Shown piece after piece: positions 50,001 through 60,900 of a stretch of 64,000 nt of DNA. The notes beneath the pieces were generated by a model. That model was not told where the DNA came from, did not search any database, and was given only the letters and a program-made list of their open reading frames with translations. Both the position numbers and the translations under genes were made by a program. Origin of the DNA: Malania oleifera (taxonomy: Eukaryota; Streptophyta; Magnoliopsida; Santalales; Ximeniaceae); the NCBI RefSeq assembly GCF_029873635.1, contig NC_080423.1, positions 105,009,773-105,073,772 of the forward strand, written 5' to 3'. Numbering within the stretch: position 1 is the first letter of the stretch; every line of letters begins with the position of its first letter.

Positions 50001-53000
50001 GAGGCCATGGGGGTGTTTTGGGACAACTATAGATAGTTATAGGAGTTTAAAAACTAGACCAAGAAAGGAGAATCCCATTTCTAATAGTAGAGATTAAACT
50101 ACGTGTCGACACCTGACTCAGGTGACCCATTTATTGTGAGCAAGTTTGGTAACCATTTTGAAAAATGTGTAAAGTATAGAAAACCAAACCATCAGTTCTC
50201 GAACTCACCTTTTATTTTGAAAATGGAGTCGCCACTTTATATTATTTTTTGATAAGGTAAAAATAAAGGAAAAAGCTTTCAAAGAGTTGAGTTTGAGAGT
50301 ACCTTTGTGAATAGGAAAGGTAACCCATTAATTCTTTAAAATAAGAATTAAGAGATTAACACCCTATATCACTCGTTCTCAGAATGGTTACTGTATTTGC
50401 ATTGTGTACGTGTCTCTCTTAAAAAGATAGAGTTTTTTGACATTGAATTTTCAAGAATTTTTGCAAAAAATGAGAGGAGGCATGGGCTGGTTGAACACCC
50501 TCAGAGGCTGATCAATCGTGCTTTGCTCTCAGTAAAACCGGTTGGCTGTCTCCTAATGGGCAGTAGACTGCCTAAAGTAAGTGGCCACCCACTTTTTTTT
50601 TTTTCCAGAAAAATCATGTGGTCAACCTAAACCTTTGAAATGACTTTCATAAGGTTTGTGCAGATGCTTTTGCCTTTTGAAGATCCTACTACTTTATTGC
50701 CTTTTCAATTTGCAAAAAAAATTTGAAAAAAACACACAAAATTCACGAAAAAGAAAGATAAGTTTTTATTTTATTTTATTTTTAATAGTTATGGCTACAT
50801 CCATATTGAAATAGACTGACTACAGACCCAAAAATAGAGAGATCAAGCCATTTGTAGCTCCCAAAACATTTTTAAATTTTACTTAGAAACATTTTGGGTT
50901 TTAAAAGAAACCTCGACTTTTTGGAGAAAAATCAATATTTTTAGCAAAAAACATGATTTTCCAGAACACTCTAAATTTACAGAGCCTTAAAATCACTGAA
51001 ATTTTAGAAAAGAAATCCATTTTCCACCCTCAAGTTGTATCGTGGGTCATCATCTTGAAAAATGATTTATTTTTTAAAATAAATTTGAGTTATTGGTTTT
51101 TTGGTGGGAGAACCACAAAACTCACTTTGAAAACGTATGAATTCTAGGAAAAAGTTATTCTAAAAAAGTGTCCAAAAGCACATCATGGACATTCATTTTA
51201 GAAAAAGACCTTTTTTTTATTTTATTTTTAAAGAAGTTCTTGAAGAAAAATGACTTTTTTAGTTTTTTAAGGAGAAAACCATAAACTAATATCATTCAGA
51301 CAACCAACAGACTCAACCAAATACTCTAGTGTGTGTATAAACGCTAAGGTATCTCAAGAGACCAAGGAAAAGTCTAGAAAAGGACCAAAAATGACCACTG
51401 GACTAGGATGTCAACCGTACCTTAAGGGTTGGTCAACCGGTCGGTCTGCAGATGGTTGACCAGCCCTAAAGGCGCGATTGACCGCTTGTATGCACATTTC
51501 ATAAATTCACAAATTTTGTGCATGTTTTTAAGAAATCAATGCATTAACCCTACACTAGACCTAGTTGACGTGTTAACATTGGAAATCAGCATGCATGCGT
51601 GAGAAACAGTATAGAAAAGTTTTGCAAACTCATTTAGACAAATTGTATTTTCTTGAAAAGAGTCGTGGAAATCAATTTGATTGTAAAACATGGATGCTTT
51701 TCTTCACCAAAACGGTGAGAACACATTACTTTTTCATGAATTTGAACTCAGAACATTGAGCTACATGAAAAACTTCAACATACACATTTTTGCATGCATA
51801 ATGAAATGTGAACTTGGGACTTGAAAGAAAATGGTAAGAGGATTGACCTAAACACGAAATTTCTTGTAGGTATAGTGGGAAAAACACTTTCACAAAGAAT
51901 GGAAAGATGAGATGAGAAACAAAGCAATGAGAGAATAAGTGTTTTCTCTCCAAAAACCAAAGTTCTGGTTTCTTCTCTAAAGATGGAAGAACACTGTTTT
52001 TTCTTCAACAAAGCCTCTCTTTTCCCTTGCTATGGCATGCAAGAAATTGCCCCTTGTATGGTCTATTTATAGACCATGCAAAAGGGAGGGAAAGGAAGTT
52101 GGAAATTTTTATGTTAAAATTCAAAATTCCAACTTCCAAAACCACCAACTGAAAACTATCAATTCCCTGACTCGTTGCTTGACTCGTGGCAACAGCTAGA
52201 ACACATGGTCCACCCAAAACAATTAGCCAATCAGAAGCAAAAAAAATCAAAAGTTAAATTTTAACTGAACTGATTGACCACCCTATAGAGGGCCAGTCAT
52301 CCGCCTTTTAGTGGCCAATCAACCGCTCTGTGCAATTTTTATTTCTTCCTTTGTTTTAGTTTGATTTTCAAATTGTTTAGCTGATTTATTATTTGTTTGG
52401 TTAAAAAATGACTACCGACGCTACGAAATTGCATAATTACTACTATAATTTGGACATTTTTAATTAAGCAACAAGATAATCCTCAAGGATGGCAGGAAGA
52501 TGTGGTGACAATAATGTCTAAAGCTATAAGTTTCACCTCCAATATCCAACAATTGGCTTCACTTGTTTTAAAATTAAAAGGGTAAATGGGTTGACCCATG
52601 TGTAAATCAGTAGGATCATGAATGGGTCAAATCATTTTATATAAATGGGTCATAGATGGGTAAATTTGCCACTAAATTCACTAATGACTTGACCCACCGT
52701 TACCCATACCCTCCCATTTTACATGTCTAATAGTAGTGAAGTCATATATTGCCTGTTGTAACTAAAAATATATACTATGACCGTGATAAGAGTACAAGAT
52801 ATGTTGAAAGTATGAGATTATGGATTTCTTATTTGTCAAGGATGTCTTTTTAGCACTTGGTTTTAGTTACCTTCCTTTTTCTTATAGAAGTCACGAGTTA
52901 TGAGACCCCCTCCTGCAATTTCATTGCTTTCTTTTTCTTTATGATCTGGGAAGTACTTGGGCATGAATATGTTAATACCTATCTGCATTCATAAGTTTAT

Positions 53001-55948
53001 CCTTCCTGCTGCATGCTTTCAAGAGTTTGTGCAAACAACTGTTTCTTTAGACTAGAAGTTTCTCTTGGTTTCCCTATTTTTACCTATATTTAAAATCATC
53101 AGCAATTATTCTGTTTTCAGTGGGAATTTGGGGCTCTCAGAAAGATGTTTCCAAGATTTGATCTTGAGAGATCAAAACCATCCTGCTGCTCTCATTAATT
53201 ATGCTGCCCTTCTTTTGTGTAAATGTGGCTCGATTGTTGCAGGTAAGATCTTGATGGGTTTTGACTTCTTCATGATCTAACCTTGAAGACATGTTATTTT
53301 TCAGCTTGGCTTGTTAAATGGGAGGGAGTTATTTCATTTCTTGTGGATTTTGCTTCTTCTTAATATCATTTTCTATTTACGGAAACCCTTATGTTAGTTT
53401 CCTTAATCTAAGGTGCTGGGGCAAATGCTGATGAAGGAGCTTCTGTAGATCATGTTATAGCTGCCAATGTTGCAAAGGAGTGTCTGTTTGCAGCAATAAA
53501 AATGGAACCTAAAGCAGCACATATGTGGGCAAATCTTGCTAATGCGTATTATCTGACCGGCGATCATAGAAGTTCTGGAAAGTGCTTGGAGAAGGTGTTC
53601 AATGTTACATTCATTTATATCTTCCCATTTTCATGTCATTCGTTTGTTTCTTTATTCATTTTAGTGGCAATGATTTTCCCCCTTTGTTTGACATTAAATT
53701 ATCAAAAAGTTCAGGCAAAATAATTTAGTGTAACTTTTAATGGTTCTTTAATATTTTATTTGATGGAAGAATTAACAAGCTTATAGTCAAAAGGCATCAG
53801 ATCTGCTACTTCAAGTTCACATATTTATGTGCATGATTATATTTAGTTGTGCATGTATCTATCTATGCATGGTGTTATGGTGTTGGCCTAATTCCAGTGA
53901 GGTATTGTCAGTTTTGGCCCACTTGTCTCACAGTTTTGTTCTATAAAAGGCATCTCACATAGTTGGGGCTGAACCATCCTTATAAGCCCAAGATCTCCTT
54001 AGCACACATCCAATGCGAAACCGCATAGATAGGGCTCAATCTAAAGTACATTAAGTTCATGGTTGATATTGTGCTCTAGGATTTTTATTGGCTTGAGCAA
54101 TTACTGGTTGCATGTTACCAGGCAGCAAAGCTGGAGCCCAATTGTATGTCTGCACGGTATGCTGTTGCAGTCCACCGAATTAAGGATGCAGAAAGGCTGC
54201 AAGATTCTGGCGAACAGCTTTCTTGGGCCAGTAATGAGATGGCTTCAATACTTAGGGAAGGAGATTCTGCTCTGATTGAACTTCCTACAGCATGGGCTGG
54301 GTTTGCCATGGTCCACAAGGCTAAACATGAGATAGCGGCGGCATATAAAACTGAACCAGATGAGTTGATGGAGATGGAAGACCATGCTCTGCACAGTTTA
54401 AAGCAGGTTTTTTTTTTCCTCTGGTTTTCCTTCTGTATTCTGAAGCTGCTGCTACTTTCACATGATATTAGTTTGCACTTGTATTTCCCATATTTAAATA
54501 CCCTGGCTTCTCTTTGGGGCCACCACCAAGTCCACATTGATGAAGGTATCAGTTGGTGCTGAATATATTGGTCCTCTTCTTCGTTTTGGCAGACGTTCTG
54601 CTTTAATATTTTTTAATGCCAAGACATGATGCATGATTATCTAAGCAGAATAACACTGGGAGTCATTTATAAAAGCCCTGTGGTGCACATTCTTTAGATA
54701 CTGGATGGTAATTATTATCATTCAACAGTTTCTATTATTCTGTGTATTGTGTCAAGATTTTGTACATCCTGATGTAGATCATTGTAGCATTGTACATCTT
54801 ATTTCATTGCCACACTCATGAAGGTTCCTTATATTTTGAAAATATAAAGGAAGGTAAATATTGCTGCCATCCTTGCTAATTAGGAAGATAAATATATCTG
54901 ATTGAATAATATTGTTATGTTGTTTGGAGCATGGGCTTGTGCCTTGTGACTCATCTCCTGTCCCCCACCCTCCACTGGAAAGGCCAAGGGTCAACTCCTG
55001 CTGGGGCTGAGGTTGTGTATCTGTGCGTTTACCTTAAAAAGTTGTTTATGCTGCTGACAGCCATTCAATCCTCTCCTCCCGGTTATATATAATATTTTTT
55101 TAAAAAAATTTAAAATCTTATTTTCTTTTGCATACATCTTCATCCAACTGAAGGCTAGGAGTACCAGGGTTCATTTATGTAACCAACCACACCCCCCCTC
55201 CTCCTCTCAACTGCTTGGTAAAATTGTATCATGTAAAAGCAGGCCTGAAGGATGTATGAATCAGTTTTCTTCAACAGAACATCTGCACTCTAATTATATC
55301 TCTTTGTTTAAGTAAGGCAATATCAGAGGACCCAGAAGACACTGTGCAGTGGCATCAGCTCGGTCTTCACAGTCTCTGTACCCAACAATTCAAGATGGCA
55401 CAGAAGTACTTGAAGGCTGCCATTGTTCGTTCCAAGGACTGCAGTTATGCTTGGTCTAATCTTGGTATACTCAATATCAACCACTTCTCTCTATTTTTTT
55501 CTCCAACTTCCTAAGTTTCAAATGGTGTGCTTACCATGACCGGGGATTGAGATTACAACACACTTCATATCCAGGTATATCATTGCAGCTATCAGAGGAA
55601 CTCTCACAAGCCCAAGAAGTATTCAAGCGGGCCTTGTCATTGGCGATGCCTCAACAGGCCCATGCAATATTTTCGAATCTTGGAGTTCTCTGCCGGCAGC
55701 AAAAGCAATATGAACATGCAAAAGCCATGTTCACAAAGTCTCTTGTACTCCATCCTGGCTATGCTCCTGCCTATAATAATCTTGGCCTTGTATTTATTGC
55801 TGAAGGTCAGTGGGAGGAAGCCAAGTTCTGCTTCAACAAAGCCCTCCAGGCAGACCCATTGCTGGATGCTGCCAAGTCCAACTTCATTAAAGCTTCGGCC
55901 ATGTCAAGAGCATGTTTGGGTACTCATTCTTCTCTGCTCCAAGCATAA
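32039..55948 (+). CDS. TPR-repeat protein, At5g63200-like, complete 11-exon gene
   Basis: Eleven exons join in one frame of 659 codons plus stop: 32039-32238, 33552-33768, 34397-34489, 34569-34670, 34782-34949, 35037-35125, 53121-53242, 53413-53594, 54122-54406, 55317-55464 and 55575-55948. Nearly all introns have clear GT/AG ends. The N-terminus is acidic and proline-rich ([20 protein letters not shown]). TPR units follow, for example [82 protein letters not shown] and [20 protein letters not shown]. Such helical repeats bind other proteins; no catalytic domain is present and the role of this plant family is not established. The family length is about 650 aa. An upstream in-frame ATG at 31877 lies in the CT-rich leader and is less likely. 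Intron 6 is enlarged by transposons, yet every exon is intact. Confidence 0.92.
33230..33512. repeat. 141-bp tandem duplication in intron 1 of the TPR gene
   Basis: Copy 1 (33230-33370) and copy 2 (33371-33512) both start AAAGAAACATTGAAG and include GAACCCTGAACAC, ATGCATGCTGCAGAGACAGA and GATAGCGGATGCTAA. Only a handful of substitutions separate them, so the duplication is recent. The second copy ends about 40 bp before the exon 2 acceptor, so it lies where the branch point and polypyrimidine tract would be. Confidence 0.92.
35594..35793 (+). repeat. 5' LTR of copia A
   Basis: 200 bp, TGTAGAAATCCC to CATTCTGATTGCA, followed immediately by the tRNA-Met primer-binding site. Confidence 0.95.
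35807..36690 (+). pseudogene. copia A gag and protease region, broken
   Basis: Gag-like sequence is readable in pieces: [20 protein letters not shown] near 35938 and the [11 protein letters not shown]-type continuation. Frameshifts follow around 36060-36260. A protease active-site triplet in the context [17 protein letters not shown] lies near 36617-36667, followed by a TGA. No intact frame exceeds about 110 codons. Confidence 0.75.
36693..37990 (+). pseudogene. copia A GAG-pre-integrase and integrase, broken
   Basis: Frame 36693-37304 contains the zinc-binding GAG-pre-integrase motif ([19 protein letters not shown]) and the first integrase aspartate (HSDVWGPS). After a frameshift, 37298-37590 carries the second aspartate ([10 protein letters not shown]) and the glutamate region ([13 protein letters not shown]). 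A T9-G15 tract (37569-37592) breaks the frame again. Beyond it, integrase C-terminal sequence continues in another frame with two further stops, at about 37636 and 37816. Confidence 0.85.
38011..39887 (+). pseudogene. copia A reverse transcriptase and RNase H, broken
   Basis: A linker (38011-38586) leads to RT motifs: [17 protein letters not shown] and [13 protein letters not shown] near 38536-38645, and a [10 protein letters not shown] catalytic box near 38997-39026 in another frame. The RNase H part (39108-39887) has [30 protein letters not shown] and [11 protein letters not shown] single TGA at 39618-39620 interrupts it within SAEAEF, at a position where a CGA-to-TGA change is the simplest explanation. 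Several frameshifts occur between 38590 and 39110. Confidence 0.9.
39955..40155 (+). repeat. 3' LTR of copia A
   Basis: 201 bp, TGTAGAAATCCCAATG to CATTCTGATTTCA, preceded by the polypurine tract and followed by the ATATG target duplication. Confidence 0.95.
40567..40615 (-). mobile_element. 49-bp LINE 3'-tail insertion with 14-bp target duplication
   Basis: A T-run (minus-strand poly-A) followed by CGATCGGTAGAAAAAGAATA and TTAAAGGGGCATCAAGG. Read on the minus strand this is the end of a LINE 3'UTR with its A tail. It is flanked by TGTTGATGACAAAT (40553-40566) and TGCTGATGACAAAT (40616-40629), differing at one base. This is what target-primed reverse transcription that stopped very early would leave. 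Confidence 0.75.
40962..41132 (-). repeat. 3' LTR of copia B
   Basis: 171 bp, TGTTGAAAAACAAGG to CCATTAACA on the + strand. Confidence 0.92.
41216..41990 (-). pseudogene. copia B RNase H and RT 3' part, broken
   Basis: The minus strand gives [16 protein letters not shown] near 41640-41700 and a [18 protein letters not shown] stretch near 41515-41570, both RNase H landmarks. It also gives the RT thumb segment ([14 protein letters not shown]) near 41935-41995. Stops and shifts lie between them. The RT coding sequence continues on the other side of solo LTR D. Confidence 0.85.
42003..44255 (-). mobile_element. Solo LTR D, inserted in the RT region of copia B
   Basis: 2253 bp with ends TGTAACGACCTG and CAGGTCGTTACA, flanked by perfect TCAAT at 41998-42002 and 44256-44260. 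On the minus strand it reads in the order of copies A-C: palindrome array (44170-44037), CT-rich leader (about 43985-43930), junctions AGGTAAGGC (about 43805) and CAAGTAAGGGGATAAACTAA (about 43480-43500), GTACGGGC minisatellite (43260-43060), conserved block (about 42955-42645), and the end shared with copy C. No internal region is attached. RT sequence is found directly on both sides. Confidence 0.93.
43060..43260. repeat. Minisatellite in solo LTR D, ~29-bp unit
   Basis: Tandem units of the form CGGCCCGTACGCCGGC followed by AAATCACATAGCA, about five clear copies, flanked by a (AT)n run near 43213-43232. It corresponds to the array in LTR C (about 17995-19075) in opposite orientation. Confidence 0.88.
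44300..44965 (-). pseudogene. copia B reverse transcriptase 5' part, broken
   Basis: The catalytic box [12 protein letters not shown] is encoded by the complement of 44338-44372. Frame 44818-44504 has the finger motif ([29 protein letters not shown]) and the palm start [13 protein letters not shown]. Stops follow between about 44400 and 44500. Confidence 0.88.
45300..46430 (-). pseudogene. copia B protease/pre-integrase/integrase pieces, broken
   Basis: Frame 46425-46159 matches the stretch after the protease site ([28 protein letters not shown]). Frame 45892-45704 is integrase core ([20 protein letters not shown], then LLCSDNA). Frame 45524-45303 has the integrase C-terminal motif [14 protein letters not shown]. 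All are separated by frameshifts or stops. Confidence 0.85.
46431..47649 (-). pseudogene. copia B gag/leader region, strongly decayed
   Basis: Between the primer-binding site and the protease segment this is where gag should lie. I can follow no continuous Gag or zinc-knuckle motif on the minus strand. Open frames on both strands are short and unconvincing. Confidence 0.5.
47662..47790 (-). repeat. 5' LTR of copia B
   Basis: 129 bp, TGTTGAATAATTGGG to CCATCAACA. It aligns with the other LTR except for an internal deletion, and abuts the tRNA-Met primer-binding site. Confidence 0.9.
48003..49000 (+). other. TPR intron 6 sequence, nothing recognised
   Basis: AT-rich intronic sequence with short open frames only. 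No transposon terminus or RNA gene identified. Confidence 0.4.
49195..49840. repeat. AT-rich degenerate repeat array with TACGTAATTA motifs
   Basis: Dozens of variants of TACGTAATTAC / ATGTAATTGGTTCGGTT in both orientations. A longer landmark (CACCTCTCAGTTGAAACTAA and close variants) recurs at about 49380, 49511 and 49819. The style resembles the subterminal repeats of plant hAT elements. I could not find matching termini. Confidence 0.6.
50100..52400. mobile_element. Probable non-coding LTR-type repeat
   Basis: Contains GTGTCGACACCTGACTCAGG (50103) and ATGGAGTCGCCACTTTATAT (about 50224), motifs common in a widespread non-coding plant LTR class. It also contains clusters of GGTTGACC/GGTCAACC half-palindromes (51410-51490, 52265-52335), again reminiscent of the palindrome arrays in LTRs A-D but with a different core. 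No coding domain or clean terminal duplication was found. Confidence 0.4.
52560..52735. repeat. Repeat rich in GGGTCA/TGACCC, possible hAT subterminal region
   Basis: Repeated AATGGGTCA, GGGTTGACCCAT and TTGACCCACC motifs ending in CCCATTTTACATGTCTA. A similar stretch lies at 49010-49150. The two may be arms of one old element separated by later insertions, but I found no matching termini or 8-bp duplication. Confidence 0.35.
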
Positions 55949-57620
55949 ATTATACTTAAATGATGGTTTGTCGGTTTCTCTACCCTGGAATGGGTTGTAA
56001 AACTGTACATCTTTGTTTACAAGGAAGCCAAAAAAAAAAAAAAGAAGAGCAGCAGCAGCATTCGTCCTGTAAATTTTTTTTAAAAATAAATTTTTTTAGC
56101 AAAATTGAATATGCCTTTGTCATATAAAATATAAAATGAGCAAGCTGTCCTTTTAACCTGCTTCATGCCAAAACTTGAATTCCTCTCTTCCTCTCCATCT
56201 CCATATGCCCTCTTCGGCCCTTTCTTGGGCCGTACTGGGGCTGCCATCAGCAATTTTTGCCGCCGAGGGTAAGTCTTCTTCCTTGTTCTAATACCATATT
56301 TTTTTTGTCTCCCATCTTCAATCTAAACTATCCCTTTTCATGGTTGATGTTTTCTTTTTCTAATAAAATAGGTCTGTTTCTTCACCAATTAAACTTTTCT
56401 CTCTTTTAGTGGAAGTTAATCCTCTCTCCCATTGCTAGTGTATTGTTGCTTCGGTGCTCAAGTCCATCAGGTTCCACAGATGGTTGCTGTTTCTCTAGCC
56501 TAAAAATGTTGTATAGGAAGCACATGAACTTTTCAAGATACTATAGTTTTAAATGAAATTTTTGCTAAAGAGAGAGAGATGCAAACCCGGGATCATTGCT
56601 ATTAGAGTCCCACATTGGATGTGTACTAGAGAAATCTTGAATTAAGGATAATTTGGATTTGACTTTGTGAGAAACTTTTTATAAGACAAATTTGTCAGGC
56701 TAATGGGCTAAAGCAAACAATGCCTCACGGAAGTTAAGCTCAAGCCTGTTACAATACAATCCCACATTGAATGTATACAAGGAAAAATTTAAACTTATAA
56801 GATGATTTGATCTCTAACCATGTGAGACACCTTTTATAGGACAATCCATGATATTAATGGGTCAAAATGGACAACATTTTCCCAGAGTTAGGCCTAAAAT
56901 CATTACAATTGCCGTGGTGAAAGTATAGGCATGATTTTGTAGTTAGAAGAGTCATCATTGAGGGCCAAAATCATGCTCATTTTCTATGTAAATGCAGTAT
57001 GGCTAATGGCTATCTTGTAAATCAATTTTTTTCCCTTTTCCAGAAAAAGGGTTTTAAGGTGAAGGTCAAAGGATGAACATAACAAAATGATCTTGAGATT
57101 CTACGAACTCATATCATGGGAGCATTCTTCATGTGACCCCTTAAGTCGTTTTCCCCTTTGTTTTTTCGGTATTGGAACTGAGCACACCAGCATTCTTTTC
57201 TGTGATGATAATAACTCAACTAACTGGTGATCCTATCTGCTCGGATGTTTCTAAGTGATACACAGCGGACAATTTGTTGGCAAGTTCACACAAGGCCTTA
57301 GATTCAGACCAATCACTGAAAACTCAATTTGTTTTTAAGGAGGACCATAGATTGATTCAAGGGAACCCCCTAGGATGATTTTAATCATGATGTTGTGGGC
57401 TGAATTTTGGGTCTTTTTTAAGCTTATAAAAATTTCGCATCTGGAGGTTTTGATATTGGGTATCTGAACAATTTGCAGCTATAGATTTCCTTACACCGTG
57501 ACAGTAATTTCTGAGCACAAAAACTTGAATAAAAATTTTAAATCTCATCAAAATGAATTAAACAAAACAGGTAAAGAGATGAGAATGGAAGATCAAAACA
57601 TGGGGGGTTATTAGGCCTAG
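55949..57620. other. 3' flank of TPR gene
   Basis: The first 100-200 bp are the likely TPR 3'UTR, with an A14 run near 56027 and an AAATAAA-type signal near 56084. Between about 56600 and 56900 two related blocks start with TCCCACATTG(G/A)ATGT and contain (T)TTTTATA(A)GACAA(A/T), a known style of short plant repeat. No gene is evident. Confidence 0.5.
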
Positions 57621-58160
57621 TGTCACGGACCCCCAAAATGGGACTCAAGTAAGGGCCGTGTGGCACTCGTTGAGAGCTCTCCCTCGACAAGTCAGCCAAC
57701 TCTCACACGTTCAAGCCTGCAGGCACGAGCACCAGGTGAGTCTCAATACTCAAGGAAAACAAGGAACAATAGGATTTCACAGGGGCAATATATTCTTATA
57801 CACCGAATAAGACTATAACAATCAGAGACATCATAATCCAAGGCAACAGAACACCACAATGAAAAGAAACTAATTGTATTATTCATTACAAGAAGAATCA
57901 ACCAGACAAGCGAGAACACAGATATTCATATATTCAATTCTAAATCCCTGAAGAATACAATTATAGAAGTATATAAGAACCCTTTTCCACCATTAACTGG
58001 TAAAAATTATTCGCTACCCTCAATACTTTACTCCTGCGCCTTTTCACGTCTTCGCGTCCGTCCGCCACCCTCTGCTCTCCGTTCACTCTGCCCGCTTTTC
58101 CTCGTATGCCCAGTTCTTAGTGTGTTCCTCCCCCCTTTATTCCTGGTATTAACGTGTCAC
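57621..58160 (-). repeat. 3' LTR of the gypsy element
   Basis: Recognised by its match to the right LTR for about 380 bp. Beyond about 58000 it diverges or the other copy is deleted. The inner boundary is an estimate near GTGTCACCC. Confidence 0.6.
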
Positions 58161-58410
58161 CCTCAATTACCAGGTCCCCGTGCTTTCCACTCTTTATCCC
58201 TTTCTATCCCCTTTCACTAACCCATCCTCCCCACCATATAGGACGTCCTCGTCGATGGTTGTTGTGCGGCCTTTCTCACTCTATGGATGGTCGATTGTAG
58301 ATGTCGTTGACTACGAATTTGGAAATCTTCAATATTCGTTATGACCATGAGATGAAGGTTGGCGATTTTTCCCAAACCATTCTTTTCTTCCCTCAGTCCT
58401 AACCACTGAA

Positions 58411-59600
58411 CTAGAAATTTGTGTGAAGACCATCTAGATGAAGATCTGTCTGAATGAATCTCCCGGACCCGTGAGATAGGATTCGCCTTAAGAAATTGTT
58501 TGATCCCTTAATTTGTCGGTTTTTTTGAGTATCTGCGTCATCGTGTGGAATGGCTTTAAATTTGCTTACATGAAACACGGACGGAATGAGGTATGTGCTT
58601 TCATCCACTCGGGTTGTCAAGGCCTATAAGATGCAGTCCCACCTTTTCGATTACTCTGATTGGACCTTGTAACGATCGTAATAGCCTTTTATCCTTACCA
58701 CGAAGAAAGCGAAATGTCTCCGGCAGAGCACTTTTCAAGAACCAGATCTCCAGCTCAAATTGTTGTGGTCTCGTCCTTGTAGCCCTTTCTTCAGACGCTT
58801 TGTGCTTTTTCTAACTGAGCTGGGTGGATTTCGATGTTTTGCAACCAATTTTGTGAATTGGTAGGCTTTGGGCCAATTTCCTTGTATGGACCATCCAGAT
58901 GGTGTGGAAAGGAGAGTCGGTGTGACTGTCACAATCTAAAAGGCTTATTAGTTGAGAAGATTCAAGAGTTTAAAACAGAATCTTGCCGGGTACGTAAAGG
59001 TAACCAATTCTTCTGCTTGGAGGACAAAATGTGCAAGTACTCTTCTAGAATCCATTAAACGTTTTTCAGGTTTGACCATCTAGTGTGGGGGATTCCGCTC
59101 GTGGAAGACTGAGGTTGACCAGAAAGCGAAGAGTCCCCCAAATCCCCCGTGAATCTAACCCTTATCAATAATTAGCTTCTGGAACACTAATATTTCACCA
59201 CATGCTTGAAGAATAACTGAACCGTATCTCTGCTGAAAACGGCTCGAGAATGGTACACAAAAGTTGCATACTTTGAGAATCGGTCAATTAACAAAAAGAA
59301 TTGTGTCAAACTACTCTACTTTGGCGACGAGGAAATGAAATCCAAAGAGACACTCTCTCTATGGGCCAGCAGGAACTAGCCATGGCTCCAATAACCTGAG
59401 GTCTTCTTCTTTCTACCTGTCTTGTTGACAGACAAGCATGTTTTAGTATAAAAACTCATTAAACATCTTGCCATATTCGGCCAATAGTACCACTGGTAAT
59501 TCAAGCATGGTTCTTCGCCATCCAGGAGACCAGACCACACGTACATGACACTCTTCCAGTAAGGGTTTCCCTCACGTTCAGCTCTAGGCACATAGACTCT
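58411..59600 (-). pseudogene. gypsy integrase and C-terminal tail, broken
   Basis: The zinc-binding H2C2 region is visible as YYWPNMARCL and NKTGRKKK in frame 59591-59376. The tail motif PSVFHVSKFK, usual near the end of plant gypsy integrases, is in frame 58620-58411. The catalytic triad cannot be followed, because frameshifts separate the pieces. Confidence 0.75.
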
Positions 59601-59799
59601 CCTGCCCTAGGTTCATTATCACGGTCCATCTTTACCATAATTGTCGTGTATTCCTTAGTCTATTAGTTTGCTTAGTGAAGGCGCCGCGGGTCTGTACTTA
59701 ATGTGCTTGATAAGATCTTCAAAGGTAGCGCCAACCTACTAGTTGATAGACTGACTGATGATTTTCAATGCTGCAATTCAGTTTTTCTACCTTAAAGCG

Positions 59800-60900
59800 T
59801 TCGGCCACTTATTCATCTTCCCCAACTTTATATTCAAAAGCAAAAATAAAATTTAGCAGGCTCTCCTGCCCACGGGCTTGTTTGAAGTTAGTATAGGTTT
59901 GGACAAAAAAATGAGTAATGTACAATATCGGTTTTACCACAATTTGGACCCCAAAAGATAGTGTCCTCCACCCCGAAGACATCGTACCACTACGAGAAGC
60001 TCCTATTCCGTGCTGTATAGTTCCGTTCGTCACGACTTTTCTATTTTAAAAATAACTGGATGCCCTGCCTGCAGAGAACCTCCCTAATGCAAAGTCGGAA
60101 GCATCTACTTGCACTTCAAACGGTTTGTCACATCAGGAAAGATTGCACAGGATTCTCCTCAATTCTGTTCTTAATTCAAAAAATGTGATTGACACTATTG
60201 TGACCACCCCCACGGTACCCCTTCCTACAGTAAATTCGTAACAATACAACTCTTCTCAGAGTACCCCTCATAAAAATAGTCGGGGTTAGTAGTTGCTAGA
60301 CCACGAAGATCGCAGTTTTCTACGGATGTAGGTGCTCGCCACCTCCTGATAGTTTTACTTTAAGACCATCGAATCTAGCCCTCCTCAAGATATGCCCCAA
60401 GATTTAATAAGCTTCTGAGCGAAAGCACACTTCTACCCTTTACTATAACTGAACTTCTTTGAGTTTTGAAAAACTTTCGAAGAGATTTTATGTTCTTCTA
60501 AGGAGCGTTGATAAAACCAGCATGTCATCAAGCGTAAACAACAACAAAAGATCACGTAGGACCGAAAAAACTGATTTCATTAGAGAACAAAAGGTAGAGG
60601 GTGCATGTTAGCAAAGGCCAATGACAAGGAATTTAAATGTTCCATACGCGTTGCAAAGTGGGTCTTCGGTTCATTCTCCCTCAACAATGCGCCTTGATGC
60701 AATCCCGACTCAAGTCCAGTTTCTGTGTGAATGAAATATCTAGGTGTACTAACTGCGTAAAAAAGATCAGCAATTAGTGGAAATAGGATACTTGTTGCGG
60801 CACGTCACCTTATTAAGAGCCCGATAATCTATACATAAGCGCAAACTACCATCTCGGTTTTTCTGTGAAAAATAACACTGGGCCCCAAAAAGTGCTTTGA
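59800..60900 (-). pseudogene. gypsy reverse transcriptase and RNase H, broken
   Basis: The complement of 60795-60880 encodes [21 protein letters not shown]-type RT sequence with a one-base shift. Further along, the complement of about 60510-60535 has the DDM catalytic context, again with a frameshift just before it. RNase H remnants lie at 60033-59809. Confidence 0.75.

Larger units (their letters stand above)
35126..53120 (+). other. 17,995-bp intron 6 of TPR gene, filled with nested transposons
   Basis: Donor CAAAG|GTACAAG and acceptor CTGTTTTCAG|TGGG keep the frame through a split serine codon. It contains copia element A, a 49-bp LINE tail, a Tourist-like MITE split by copia element B and solo LTR D, an AT-rich repeat array and an LTR-like repeat. 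The outer introns of the same gene are 78-1313 bp, so the size is due to insertions. Confidence 0.9.

Noticed and set aside
50085-52740. hAT insertion bounded by CTAATAGTAG at both sides
   Set aside because: The two copies are not followed and preceded by matching inverted termini; probably chance or older structure.
56209-56295. Possible first exon (ATGCCCTCTTCGGCC.., then GGTAAGT)
   Set aside because: Only about 22 codons, no matching second exon found, and no known N-terminus recognised.
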